Positions 35,997-48,100 of a stretch of 64,000 nucleotides of DNA are shown piece by piece. Source of the stretch: Acorus gramineus (taxonomy: Eukaryota > Streptophyta > Magnoliopsida > Acorales > Acoraceae); the NCBI GenBank assembly GCA_030737835.1, contig CM060857.1, positions 15,511,496 through 15,575,495 of the forward strand, in the 5' to 3' direction. The position numbers and the translations under genes are program-made. Position 1 is the first letter of the stretch; each line of letters starts with the position of its first letter. Under the pieces are notes generated by a model. It ran no database searches, was not told the DNA's origin, and saw nothing but the letters and a program-made list of their open reading frames with translations.

Positions 35997-37635
35997 TATA
36001 AAAAAAATTAAATGTAACAACATCCTATTTTTTATTGGTATATGGGCAACACAAATGGTAGGCATAACCCACAAACACACAGCTCGAATAGATTCCTCCT
36101 GTCTTGGTCATGATTAGAAGTTTCAAACCCACATCTCCCATAGAATGGGGTATCCTAAACCACCACATCAAACGCGGGCTGGACTATTAAGGTGAGACAT
36201 GTTGGATCACTCTACATGCTCATTCAAATTCAAGGGGAATAAAAGATTGTGCATCTTTTCTAACCTACTTCATTTTGGACAAGAACAGGTGTCTCGTCTA
36301 ATATCACGACGAGCAATATTTGATTATTTTCCAGACTCCATTCCTCAAGATAGTTTGTATTACTGAGTAGCTATATATAATAATCAGGTCATGAAAATTA
36401 TTAGGGACAATTATTTCATTGTTATTTTTAGATTTTGAGTACATAATCAAATGAATTAAATTTTTACATATTTTCTAACGTAGACTAGTATATATTTGAT
36501 CAGACAATAAAGCATACAGTATACTAGATTTGGACTAGACTAATGACTAGAGCAATGATCAATTATATGAGCACCCACTGACCGATACTCATGGTTAGAC
36601 TGTCTAAAGGAAAATGATATGTTAGGTCTTGTATACTGTCTTTTTTGCAACACTCCCTATTTTTTTTAAAATAATATATATTCATTTGTTTATTGAAATA
36701 TATATTTTTATAAAAAGTGAAATATATGCTATGATATACTAATATATTTTTTCTTAAAAAAAATGAAAAAAATAATTGCCATTTGTTGTGATGATGTGAT
36801 ATACATTGTCATAGCGCAATGTATGTGTGGTTGGGGGCTTATTGCTGGATTACGGATGAGACTGTAAAATAGACTGAATATATATAAGCATTGGCCACCT
36901 AAATTCAACTGATGTAGTAGTGGGCCAAAGATGATTTATCATCACCGGAATCCATATTCGTTCATTTGTAGTTGGGCCTTGTTACACTCATTTTTTTACA
37001 GTCTAAAATAAAGTTATATATAGCTTGTTACAAATTTAGTTAAACATATACCTCGTTAAACGATTTATATATCTCCTTAAATTTTTTTTTATACTAATGA
37101 AAAATGGATTCATTCAACTGAAAATAAATCGATATATAAAACACATACCTTATTAGGTGGTGTTTACTATTTTTAAAAAAATAAAAATACGAGTGTGATC
37201 TGAGTTTTGATTGATAAAATATGATCAATTATAACATTTTCTCCGGTGGTTTGTGAATGGTGAGTCCCTTGGACTTATATTGCATGGGGACTCACAACTT
37301 AAGTATACTATTACAGAGTCGTAGTAACAAAAGAAAAAAATACATCCAGCCCCCTTCTGTCCATACAATTTTTTTTTTATTTTTTTAAAAAAATCTTACA
37401 TTCTCCTCGTGTTTTTATTTTTTTGCTTTATATTATGTTTTACTTTGGACATTCAGTCATATTAAAAAAAAATGCATTTCATTAAATAAGATCTATTATT
37501 TTTAAAAAATTTCAAACACTTATAGATTGGAATTGAGAAAAAAAAAAAAAAAGCTAACATAATCCATAAACAATTATAAAAAATAAATAAACATAACAAC
37601 AAAAATAAAAAAAAATAAAAAAATCAATATCACCC
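35997..37635. other. Spacer downstream of the DUF810 gene
   Basis: No gene seen. About 36625-36850 carries motifs of the AT-rich MITE family (GTATACTGTC, GTCATAGCGCAATGTA, TGGGGGCTTA). The part just before 37636 is an A-rich stretch and probably the 3' UTR of the DUF810 gene. Confidence 0.35.
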
Positions 37636-40600
37636 TCATCTCCTCTTAGGCAACTGAAACGCCTTCTTCAAGAACCGATCAGCGACGACGTCGTCACGGT
37701 GACACAACACCCTCAACACGGTGTTCGGGTCCTCCCTATTCCACCTCCCCGTCGTCGGCGGCATCGGCACCACCTTCTCTTCCCCCACCACCATCCCCAT
37801 CCCACTCCCCTCCCACGCCGCCCTCCTAAACCCCTCTATCACCCCCACCGTCCCCATCCCCATTAACCCCACCACCCCCTCCACAACCTCCGCCTCCTTC
37901 TCCACCACCTCCTCCGCCACCACCCCCTCCCCACATACCGCGAACACCCTCTTCAGACTCCCCAGATCCTCCGCCACCGTCGCCTGCTCCGCCTCCGCGA
38001 ACGCCCTATCCCCACCACCCGCGAGCAGGACCATCATGAACGCCTCGAACGACGCCTTCATCACCTCCTTCACCGCGAGAGGCTGGGACTTGTCGGTCAG
38101 GATTGACGTCATGAGCGTCAGATTCTGCTTGAGCGCGCGGAGCGCGGGGTGTACGCGCGCGCTCGCGACGTCGCCTCGGTAGAGCGTCTCGTAGAAGGAG
38201 TGGTTGCAGTCGAGGAAGACGAGGCGGTAGGCGGCGACTTCGGAGACGTGGTGGATGGAGGATTGGATCGAGGACCTCGCGGCGTCGAAGTAGGAGGAGG
38301 AGGAGGTGGTGGTGGTGGTGGAGAAGCGGCGGCGGTGGCTGTTGGGGAAGCGCGGGGAGAGGGTGTTGTCGAGATGGTGGAGGTGGGTGAGGAGGTAGTA
38401 GAGCGTGTTGAGGCGGACGTAGAGGCGGTGCGTGCCCCGGCTCATGGTGGGTCGGGGCTCGGTGTCCGGGGGGTGGTGGCGATTGTGGTCGGAGTAGCCC
38501 GCATTGCATGTGGCGGCACGCATGCACAACTGCCTGATTTTCGAGTCCTGGTTGCACCTTGTGAGGGGTGGCAATGTGGGTATGTAGCTTTGCTTGGATC
38601 CTAAAAACACACACACAAACATAGTGAATTATGTCTTTATTTGAATAATGACATAAATTATTATGATATAGATAATTATTTCAGAATACATAATTAGAAA
38701 AAAAATTTATTATCAGTTTGATTGCGTCTTCGATTATTTTCATTGGGTGTAATAATGAAATTTTTATATTTTGTTTGATGAAAAATAAGACAGATAAAAT
38801 GTGAATAATAATTTATAAAAAATAAAAAAATAATTTGACTCGATTGATTGATGATTGATGACACGCACCGCATGAGTCCGTGAAAGATGTGTAGTCCCGC
38901 ACAATGGCCTCCCAACCATCCGCCAGGGCTTGAACGAGGTCGTCCCTCATCCCGATCGGTATCTCGAAGAACTCCTCCACAGTCTCCTTCGCCAGGTTCA
39001 TCAGCTCCACCGCCGATTGCGCGTGCAGTTCCATTTTCGACCTCGCGCTCCATGTCTGCAGCATTAGTACCTCAATCAGCACATGAACACAACACACAGG
39101 CTCAAACATATGTACAAAGCATGTTTGGTGACACACCTCAGTGTCCTTAGCCCTGCTAAGGCACTCCCTCCCTCTCTTCAACCTCTCATCGATCCATGTC
39201 TTTATGAGGCCGAGCACGACGGATTCGATCTCGTACGGCAGCATCTCCCTCATAATTGACTTCCCGCCATCATCGCAATCCGCAATGTCCTCATCGACCA
39301 TCTGGACGAGCACCTTCTCGAGTTTTCCCGCCGTGTTCAGGACTCGGATCACGTCATTTGTGAGCGTGGTCACCCCGGAGAGGTACTGCTTGAGCACGGA
39401 TCCGTAGCAATTGTGGAGGGTGACCGCCGCCACAGCCGCCGACGTGGGGTGCCACCTCTTCAATGTAGGACTGAAGTGCTCCTTCTCTCTCAACACAAGC
39501 TCTTCCGTCTCCTTCGCCAGCGCAACAAGCGACTCGCTCGTGCCTTCCTCTCCTTCAATCTCTAACACCTATTGACATGTCACATTTTATTCAATTATGT
39601 AAGAAAACCAATAATCCGTTTCGACGGGAAGATAACGCACCTTGTTTTTTTGAAAAAGGTAGATGTTGCTACCAGCTCTTTGATAACAAAATGATGGTTA
39701 CAATTCTGAATTGAAGATGTGAGGAAATAGAAAGAGAAAAAACAAGAAACTAAAGCTAAAACCGTATCGCTTGACCCTGATAAATGGGATGTGTACTAGG
39801 CTAGAGGGAAACACAAGCCAACACAAGAAAACGCACCTTGTTGAAGGCGTTCCGCAAGGACGATCGGATGTAGTAATCCACCCGACTCTCCACCGGATCG
39901 ACAGGCTCGAGTATCTTCGAAGTCGACAATGCGAGAGACAGAACGCACTCCATGAGCCCCACCCCGCCCTTCCCAAAGCACTCGTGGTAGTCGAGCACGC
40001 TCTTCTCCGCCCACCCCTGCATCGAAGCCATCGCCGAAGCGAGCACCCTCACGTACGCGCCGCTCCCCTCCCTGTTGTACTCTCCCCTCTTCGCGTCGCT
40101 CGCCACCTCCTCGAGCATGGCGAGTGCCGCGCCCAACAAGTCCTGCTCGGCTCGCCCGGCCGTGACGAACTGCTGGAACAGAACCCACGCGAAGCACAGG
40201 TTGTGAAGCGCGCGGTTCATCCCCAGCGTCGGCCACGTCTTCCTCATGAGCTCGACGAGCTCGTCGACCTCGTCGACGACGAGCGTCTCGTCTCTCACGT
40301 CGAATACTGATTGGAGGAGGGAGAGGTAGAGGTGGACGTTGAGCGGAGACCCGTCCGCCCAGTGACACGCGTCGGATTGCGTGCGCCACGCGAGGGCGAT
40401 GACGGAGCTGCAGAGCGTCTTCATCGCGTCGGACCCCCGTCCGGTGTCGACGGGCCTGATCTCGCTCGCGCGGACGATGTCGTGGAGGCGGGCGACGTGC
40501 GGGTTGGATGCGCGGTCTAACGGCACGGACGGGTGGAGGACGAGCCCCGCCTCGAGCACCTGTTATAATTTGAGGATACTGAGAATAATCAACCAAAGCT

Positions 40601-41527
40601 CAAAGAAAGACATAGAATTTATGTGGTTCCTACGATTCACGGAACACACCAGATATCAATCCTCATAAGAAAAATCTTTCAATGGCCTCATAAGAAAAAT
40701 CTTTCACATAGTAGATTGTTGTCGGAGTGTCCTGTAGAAGTAAGCTTAAACAGAACCACATTAAATTAAGTGTTTATTTGTAGTTTGGTTATTTTTATAT
40801 TTTTTTTATTGTGTCTGATAATTGATTATGGCTGCATATATATTTTCTGCATTAGGGGATAAAATTATTCGGGAATCCTAACAAGTGGTATCAGAGCGAT
40901 TCCCAACAGCACCTTGAGCTGCCGCTTCTGCCAGAGGTGGTACTCGTGCGCGTCGTTGAACTCCGACACCTTTAACTGGCGGAGGAGCTCCAGTGGGAGG
41001 ACCATCGTCTCCGCTCTTCGACCGACTTGGCCGAGGAGTGTCCGCAGGAGTGTCTTCCGGAGCCGCTTGTCGCTCTGTTCACTCACCCGCATCTGCTGCC
41101 GCATCAGCTCCGCCGAAGTCATGGGCCGCCTCACCCGACCCATCATTGGATTCGGGCTCATCGACCCGATCGGAGTCCGGTTCCCCGCCCGCCTCTGCGA
41201 GGGCCTGCGGTTATGCGCCGCGGGCCTCAGCCCGAGCGCGCGCTTGATCCTGCTCGCGCCCACCATGCCGACGCCGGGTCTCGGCCCCTCCCCGGAGGCG
41301 TTGGGAGGCGCGTCCGGGTAGTAAATGACGGGGTGGTTGCGGCCTGCGCATAAGACAGGGGAGGCGCGGCAGGAGGCGAAGAAGAGCTCGTAAGCGGTCT
41401 CGCGGAGGTTGTCGCGGTCGAGAGAGTCGACGCGGCCGAAGGGCCACTCGGCCTCCCTGTCGATCGCGCACACCACGTCCGAACGGAAGGACGACGACCC
41501 ACCGATCGACAGGCGCCGACTACCCAT
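37636..41527 (-). CDS. DUF810 / PATROL1-like (Munc13-type MUN domain) protein
   Basis: Five coding exons (40913-41527, 39837-40559, 39137-39568, 38869-39055, 37636-38600) give 973 aa. The protein closely resembles Arabidopsis At2g33420 along its length: WPFGRVDSLDRDNLRETAYE, RRPMTSAELMRQQMRV, LKVLEAGLVLHPS, CHWADGSPLNVHLYLSLLQS, QSYIPTLPPLTRCNQDS and the end FLKKAFQLPKRR. The family is related to the MUN domain of Munc13; PATROL1 itself tethers vesicles delivering the AHA1 proton pump to the plasma membrane. Exons are GC-rich, unlike neighbouring genes. ATG 41527 gives the family-like MGSRRLS start; the frame is open upstream to an earlier ATG at 41734, which I reject. The first intron is entirely an LTR-element remnant with its target duplication in coding sequence, and its donor (GTGCTG) is weak, so correct splicing is inferred. 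Confidence 0.9.
39645..39757. repeat. Dispersed repeat shared with the CaaX-gene intron
   Basis: AAAAAGGTAGATGTTGCTAC, then TTGATAACAAAATGATGGTTACAA and GGAAATAGAAAGAGAAAA, match 61717-61833 in order and spacing. Here it lies in the second intron of the DUF810 gene. Family unknown; possibly the end of an old retroposon. Confidence 0.5.
40561..40908 (+). mobile_element. Reduced LTR-retrotransposon (Copia or TRIM type) filling an intron
   Basis: The element starts TGTTA and ends CAACA. It contains an LTR-like part (40561-40883, ends TGTTA...TAACA), followed after two bases by TGGTATCAGAGC (40886-40897), the primer-binding site complementary to initiator tRNA-Met. A perfect 5-bp target duplication, GCACC, flanks it (40556-40560 and 40909-40913). 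It has no coding sequence and is only terminal remains of about 350 bp. The perfect target duplication suggests modest age. It forms the whole first intron of the DUF810 gene apart from one target copy. Confidence 0.8.
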
Positions 41528-41734
41528 TATCGCCGGAGATTGATTGCAGAGTTCTCTGTCTCTGTTTTGGTTATCAAAATTCGATTTTGATGAATGGGTT
41601 GTCGACGTGAGAGGGGGATTGAAGGAGAAATGAACAGCTATGTCTGCAGGGGACGCTTCCTTCTCTTCTTTTTTGGTTGCTCTGTTTTTATGTTCTGTCT
41701 TTGCTATGTTTACGCACTGCATGCAAAATAACAA

Positions 41735-42454
41735 CTTGCTTGGCTGACTCTTATTTTAGTGATTGGGATCCTATGTTTCAGGGACACGAGAATTCATGTG
41801 TGATGACCAATAAAATACATTAAGTAGATGATATAAAATATTATAATTGTTTAAAGTGTGTGCATGATTTTCATGGAAGATTAATTAAAATGAGAATATT
41901 TTCATTAAAAATTAATGTTTTTGTGTCCGTTTTGAGAGAATTTTCTGTTTGTCAAAAATAGCATTTGAACTCCATTCTCCTTCTTTCACAACACACAAGT
42001 AAATAGCGTCTGCAATCTTTCATTCTTGTGATCATTCCTGGGCGGCACTGGCAAAAAGAATTTCATTCCTTCTTTCCACAGAACTTATCAGAATTCGATT
42101 CTTGGAAAAATATGAATTCTGATTGTATTTCTATGTTTACATATAAACAAATAGTTGCTAACTGCTAATGCAACTAAATAAAATGTAGACACTTCACTGA
42201 AGGCCACAAACATGACTAATTAAAATGTAACAAACCAAATTGTCGCACCCTCAAGTAATCAACTATGTTTCATATTTATTCCCTCTCTCATACGAACAAA
42301 CAACAAAAGAATATCAAATACAAGCAACACAAACCAGAATCCACTTCTGCAGTACAACAAAATATCAGACACCAAATCACACCAAATGAAGGAATAAGAG
42401 AAATCAAGCTAGACATGAATGCATCATAAGAAACCTTTCACACTCAAGGCTCAA
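41735..42454. other. Spacer between the DUF810 and JASON-like genes
   Basis: Contains the DUF810 promoter on one side and the 3' flank of the JASON-like gene on the other. No repeats or extra genes seen. Confidence 0.4.
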
Positions 42455-44050
42455 TTAACATACAGTAGGAGGAAAGCTTGAGTAGGCATCAGCATCACCT
42501 CTAGCAAGTGCCCTTTCAAGCCTCACCTCAAAAGGAGTGGCATGCCAGTTTACCTTCTTGTCCTGCATCAAAAACAAAAAAGCATGAGATCAATTGATGA
42601 AGTTTCTTCCTTATCCATCTCTTTGTCTATCCATACCACATACCTCTCTGTACTTGTTGGTTGTGTTTGGTATCCCTTTGGAACCCAAATCCTCCACGTC
42701 GCGGTCTTGGCTCTTCCAGTAGCTACCCACAGTACCCAAGATGGGCATATCATCAGGGCTCTTGCTTGGTGACCTCCTCGGTGAAGAATTCACCGAAGCC
42801 AGCTTAATCTCCTCCAGTGTTAAAGCACCCAATATTGGCCGATCTTCTTTGGATACCGTCGATCCTGATTTACCAGAAATGCTCATCCTAGGGGGTGTCG
42901 ATACAGGAGAGGCCAACCAATTTGAAAGGCTCGCATCAACAGATACCTCTTGCTTTTGGACCTTCTCGAAATCGAGATTTGGTTTGTCACAGAGGGGAAT
43001 TTGAGCCTTCTTTATCTTGAAAGTTGGTTCTGGACTAAAGGGTATCTCTAGTTCTTGCTCCATATTGATGTTTTCCTTCCTTGGGTGCTTCTCCAACGGT
43101 GGCTTCTTCGACTTGATGGATTTCCACTGCGATAGATTTTCGACCGGGTTCAACACGGAGTGAATGTATTGGCTCCGGTCACGGGTAGCTCGATGAGACA
43201 AAAGCGATGATCTTCGATCAGGAGAAGACCCACCAATTTCATTCGCCTTCACCCCCATTGAAGAAGGAGAAATCTGTCCGTCTCTATCGAGGGGCAGCGA
43301 AAAGACAGAGTCATAAGACTCCTCTGGTTCTTCTTCACTGCCCTCATCTTCTTCTGATAATAGATCTCCATCATCTTCCTCTTCATCATCGAAATCACAA
43401 TCCTCAAAGCCCGCCTCATCTTCATCATCGCTGCCGGTCCAATTATGGTATCTGTCGCTTGAATTGAAGCTCGTTTTAGATTCCAGGCATGACAGAACAA
43501 GCTCTCCCGTCCCTCCCTTCTCTTCCTCCACCGCCTTCTCTCTCTCCCCATCTGACCCGTTTGCGTCATCAAACTCCGGGACCTCAGAATACGTTGTGAC
43601 ATCTAGATTGAACGAGACCTTCTTCTTTATGCTGCCGCAGCCCACTCCCTCAATTGTCTCTCTTCAAAAAGAAAAACCATTTGAAACCCAAAAAGAGAAG
43701 TCGATGAAACATATCAACAAACATGTAACAGGCACCAAGCCAAACAAAAAGCACAGATTTTTATGAAAACCCAATCACAGAAAATGTGAATCATTACCTC
43801 AAATCGGGAACCGAGACCTCCGGGGGCACCACCGGAAGCTCTTTCGGGGACAACGTCGGAGTGGGTTGAAGAGAAATGTAGTCTCCGGGTACCTAAAACG
43901 GAACGGACGGCTACGATCGTTAGCTCCGACGGAGCTGATGAAAAGAAAGGGAGAGACAGAAGGACTTACTTGGTTTCTTGGGGGAGATCTCCTTCTCCGA
44001 CGGCGTTTCTGCTCCTTTGGACCGCCAAAACAGGCCAGAAAACAACCCAT
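42455..44050 (-). CDS. Acidic plant protein with lipidation-type N-terminus, JASON/SEG2-like
   Basis: Four coding exons (43970-44050, 43798-43892, 42644-43661, 42455-42562) with consistent phases give 433 aa. The N-terminus MGCFLACFGG has Gly2 and Cys3/Cys7, the pattern for N-myristoylation plus palmitoylation, so membrane attachment is likely. Then come an Arg run, KKVSFNLDVTTYSEVP (a motif of these proteins), a long Asp/Glu-rich stretch (about 105-160), DRPILGALTLEEIK, PDDMPILGTVGSYW and near the end KVNWHATPFEVRLERAL. The last motif also occurs in protein JASON, which acts at the organelle band in male meiosis II, and in the related At1g04030/At5g44040 proteins. I place it in that wider group from memory; its function is not known. 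It is intact. Confidence 0.75.
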
Positions 44051-45141
44051 TTGAAACGGAGGAGACCCAAAGAGAGGAAGATGAGGATGGGTTCAGATGG
44101 GGAGGACAAAACGGTCATGGAAATCTCTGAAGTTTTGAATTTTGAGGGTCATGTTTTGCAGGGTTTCTTTTTCTTTTGTTTGGAGAATGTGACCGTTGGA
44201 ATGGGAACAATGGGAGCGGAAGCTTTAAATGAACGGATGAACCCAAACGAAATTGAAACAATAAAATAATATAAAAGTATTTGAGAGAAGTGTTTCACAG
44301 CTGTTTTTGTAACTATGTAATATTTGTGTGGGTCAATCATCAATGTCACCAAAATATCATCTGTTATTATTTTTATTTTTTTTAGTAACTTGTTAAAACA
44401 TCTATTTCATTGTATTAACAAAATAGATATTAAATAGGTGTGAGATGAAAAAAAAAATAATAATAATAATACAAAAGAGTCGCAAGAACAAAAACAAAAC
44501 CAAAATATCAGATGCTACATTGTAGTCCACTTGAAGTTGTTCAAGGATTATTTTCTTTTGTTTAGATTGTTAGATGTAAATGCGATTTTTTTTGTTTTTT
44601 GTATATGTAGTCCCATGTTAATAAACATATTTGTATAAAGATGTATTAAAAAAAAAATGTATGTATGAATGTGAGTCAAGCAAAGTTGACCACAAAAGTA
44701 GATCATATTTCATATTTTGAAAAAAATTTGATAAATATTTTTTTTATTTTTTACAAATTTTATATTGGAAGGATAGATGTTGAAGTTATTCACAAGGGAC
44801 TTGCAAATAGATAAATCAAGGAGGATTGATTTAATCTAATTCATCACTGATCTTTTTGATATGTATGTAATACCATATCATCAATTTGAGTGGTCAGTTG
44901 ACTAGGAAACGGCCAACAATATAAATATCACATTTTCAATTCAAATGCCATGTGATCAGGTAAACCACCAGGCTTATATAAAAACAAGACTCCCCATCAT
45001 CTAATAAACATCATGTGTCCCATACAATGCAAAGACAAAAACACATCAAATACCCTTTCAAGTTTTACCACACCACATCATTACTTATAAACCACAAGAG
45101 AAACCCAGTTTAATAGTTCTTAAAAAAGAGAAGCAAACATG
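44051..45141. other. Spacer between the JASON-like and CER1-like genes
   Basis: Includes the JASON-like promoter (a TATA-like TTTTATATT on the minus strand near 44268-44276, unproven) and the 3' flank of the CER1-like gene. AT-rich, no repeat identified. Confidence 0.35.
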
Positions 45142-48100
45142 TCAAGGTTGATCCAAAGGAGTGAATCCATGTCGCAGAGCGGCGCGCCACACCTTGTCGA
45201 CGTTCATGATCGATCCACCGCACTCGTGAGAGTCCCATCCCTCCAACCCATGAATGATCCCTGCGATCCTCCACGCGCTCATCACCCTCCTTGGCAGCCA
45301 ATTCTGTTAATCCACACAAGGTAATTTAAGCACAATTTGTTTCATGATACTTGATCTTATCAGTGTTGAATTCAATCAATCCAATGAGTCCCCTATTGAA
45401 TTGTGTAGTGTGATATATCACATGTCATGTATGTGATTGTCTATGTATTCAGTCCTCTATTGGAGACTGACTGGACTAACTGAATCCAGCACTGACTCGA
45501 TGCAGTCCCATGTTTCATACACTAAAATAATGCATGACAAGTTTTTACCTCGCAAGAATGCATGTTCTCTAATGTCTTTGGGACCATCATCGCGGGGGTG
45601 CTGTAGTAAGCGCAGTCATTGCGTGCTATTTTGGGAGGGAACTGCGAGAAGGGTATGAATTGTGTGTTCTTCGGCGCTCTCTTCTGTTCTTGTTCACTCA
45701 GCCCATCCCCAACAAGCCACACCTGAAAAATTAGGAGTCAAAAATAAGTTCTAAATAACCATGATGACCACCTAACAAGAACATATAGTACATAATATAT
45801 CATTCAGTACTAAATAGTACCTGAGGGTTGCATGTGTGATTGAATACCAAGAAGCCCCCCAAGTCTGATGGCAACCTCAATTTCAGCTGCTCATATTCAT
45901 CCTTGTTAATCAACACCACCTGTTTTGAGATAAGCCATGTTAAAGATTTGCAATTTTGAAGTTCAGTATGTCTAGTATATATATGTGTGTGTACCTGGAT
46001 ACCCTTTTGACACAGAGCATGAGCTACAGCACAAGCAGACTTTGTAAGTTTTCCTCTGATGAGGACTTGTTTGGTTCCTTTGGGAATGCTATGCAGCACA
46101 ACAGCCACAGCTAAGCCACTCCCATCAACTATTTTAATCCTCAGCTTAGGGTGCTTCATCACATATAGCCCACCATTTCTGTTCAGTTCCTCTCCCTGCA
46201 ATAATTCAAAATTGCAAGGATTTTGTTACAAACTGTTTTAATGTCTCGCTTTACTTGCAGTTCCATGTGTCTCTAATGAGGTATGTGTTTAAATGAAGCA
46301 TGTGAATTTTTGCATGAGTAGATATACAATTCATTAAAACATACATTTCATTTTTGTGAAGGTACATGTTTTATTATACCAAAATATATGTTGTATGTGT
46401 TTTGTTATACAAAAATATATGTTGTATGTAACATCATCTAAAATTTAAGGACACCAATATATGTGAAATCTATAGAAGTGCTTGGAAATACCTGGTTTAG
46501 AAGGCCCAAGCTAATCACTTTAACCCCTCTCTCCTCTGCATCTAATATGGCTTTCTCAATGAGGCCATTGATTGCTTCTTTTTCCCATGATAACACATAC
46601 TGATCAAAAAGAAAAATCAAGCAATCAAAAACACTCCATTCCAAGCCATCCAAAAGCAGATGACACAATTTTTCTTACCTGGAGACCGATTCTTGGTATG
46701 ACCCATGTCTGCATTTTGAGCTTCATCAACTTGTTCCTCTCCACTGCGAAGGTGTTCCCGTAGAGCCAAGTCAGCAGAGCAGATCCAATCGTTGCTGGCC
46801 ACATCATCCACATGTACCATCTCGACGAATACGGTCTAGAGGCTAGAGACGCGAATCCAATACGGAGATGGTATATGGATTGAAGAGTGGTTGGGTGAGT
46901 TAGGTGAACGACATCCGGTATCTCCTCCTCCCCTCTAAGTGTGGTCTCGTATAGAGAATCCGTCGACTTGTCCACCGTACAATAAAGGTAGTCGTATATT
47001 GGCATGAAGAGCGAATAATTCGTCCGAAATTGGGTGTGATGAAGAGAATGAAATCTGCTCAATTGATTCTACACATTATTAGCCATTGCTTCTACTTAAG
47101 TTGCATTTGGAACCAATTCGAAATGCAAAATCAGTTTGACAATTGACTCCAAACAAATCCATTGCACCACACATTGAAAAGATTAGTATGTGCTTACGAG
47201 GGAGTGTACATAAGGTACTTGAGAGGGGGGAAGATGTCGAAGAGCCACTTAGGGACTAGTTCGAAGTTGCAGTGCCCCATGTTGTTCATGAGATCGATAT
47301 AGAAGAGGTATCCAGCCAACCCCAGGACCGAAGCAGTCCTGGTGAACACCACAGCTAATATGGGAATCGCGAAGAGTATGAAGTAGGAAACCTCTTCGGC
47401 GAATGGATGGATAACAGCTGCAAGAACGATGTCATTGCTTAGCCATCTAATTATTAAGCACTCTCTTGCATTAGAGATGGATATCCAGTCAGTGATGGAT
47501 TGACACATGTGTGTCACTAATAGAATTCAACACTGACTGGATCTAATTCCAATTGAATATGATGTTATACCAGTGATGGGCTCTGTGACAATGGAAGCGT
47601 GGTGGTGAGAGTGGTAGCGAGAGTACAAGTAATGGTGGTGAAGTGCCCTGTGAAGCCAGTAGTAGAGGAACTCGACCGGACCGGCGTGGAGGAGGGCGAT
47701 GACAACTGCGCCATGTGAGTTCCACAGAGGCATATTTAACATATTTTGGGAAAGGATCATCTTGAATAAGTAGAAGAACAGACCATTCAATATAATCTGG
47801 TCATCCCTGCAGCCAATATTATTCATGTATATCACTTTCATTAGATTTCATCAGAAAAGGAATAAAGTTATTCAAACTTAAGTAGTGATTCATATGATTT
47901 TTATGATGCAGATTCATGGTAATGTTTTTGTTGTTAGTTTCAAGTATTTGTAAAAAGAAAAATGGAATGGATTTGTAATTCAGATTATTTTCAATGTAAT
48001 GGTTTAAATTAATTTTGTCACAAGTAGTTGGCATGAGTAAAGAAAAATGGACCATGTGGATATTTTCATTGAAAGATGCATTCAACAATTAAAGCATTCA

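Noticed and set aside
38149-38604. Long Val/Glu/Gly-rich frame opposite DUF810 exon 5, and similar frames at 39771-40310, 40311-40520 and 41027-41353
   Set aside because: These are antisense or shifted shadows of GC-rich coding exons, with no family features.
41528-41734. In-frame upstream extension of the DUF810 protein starting MLFCMQC
   Set aside because: The added 69 residues are low-complexity UTR-like sequence; family members start near MGSRRLS, so ATG 41527 is preferred.
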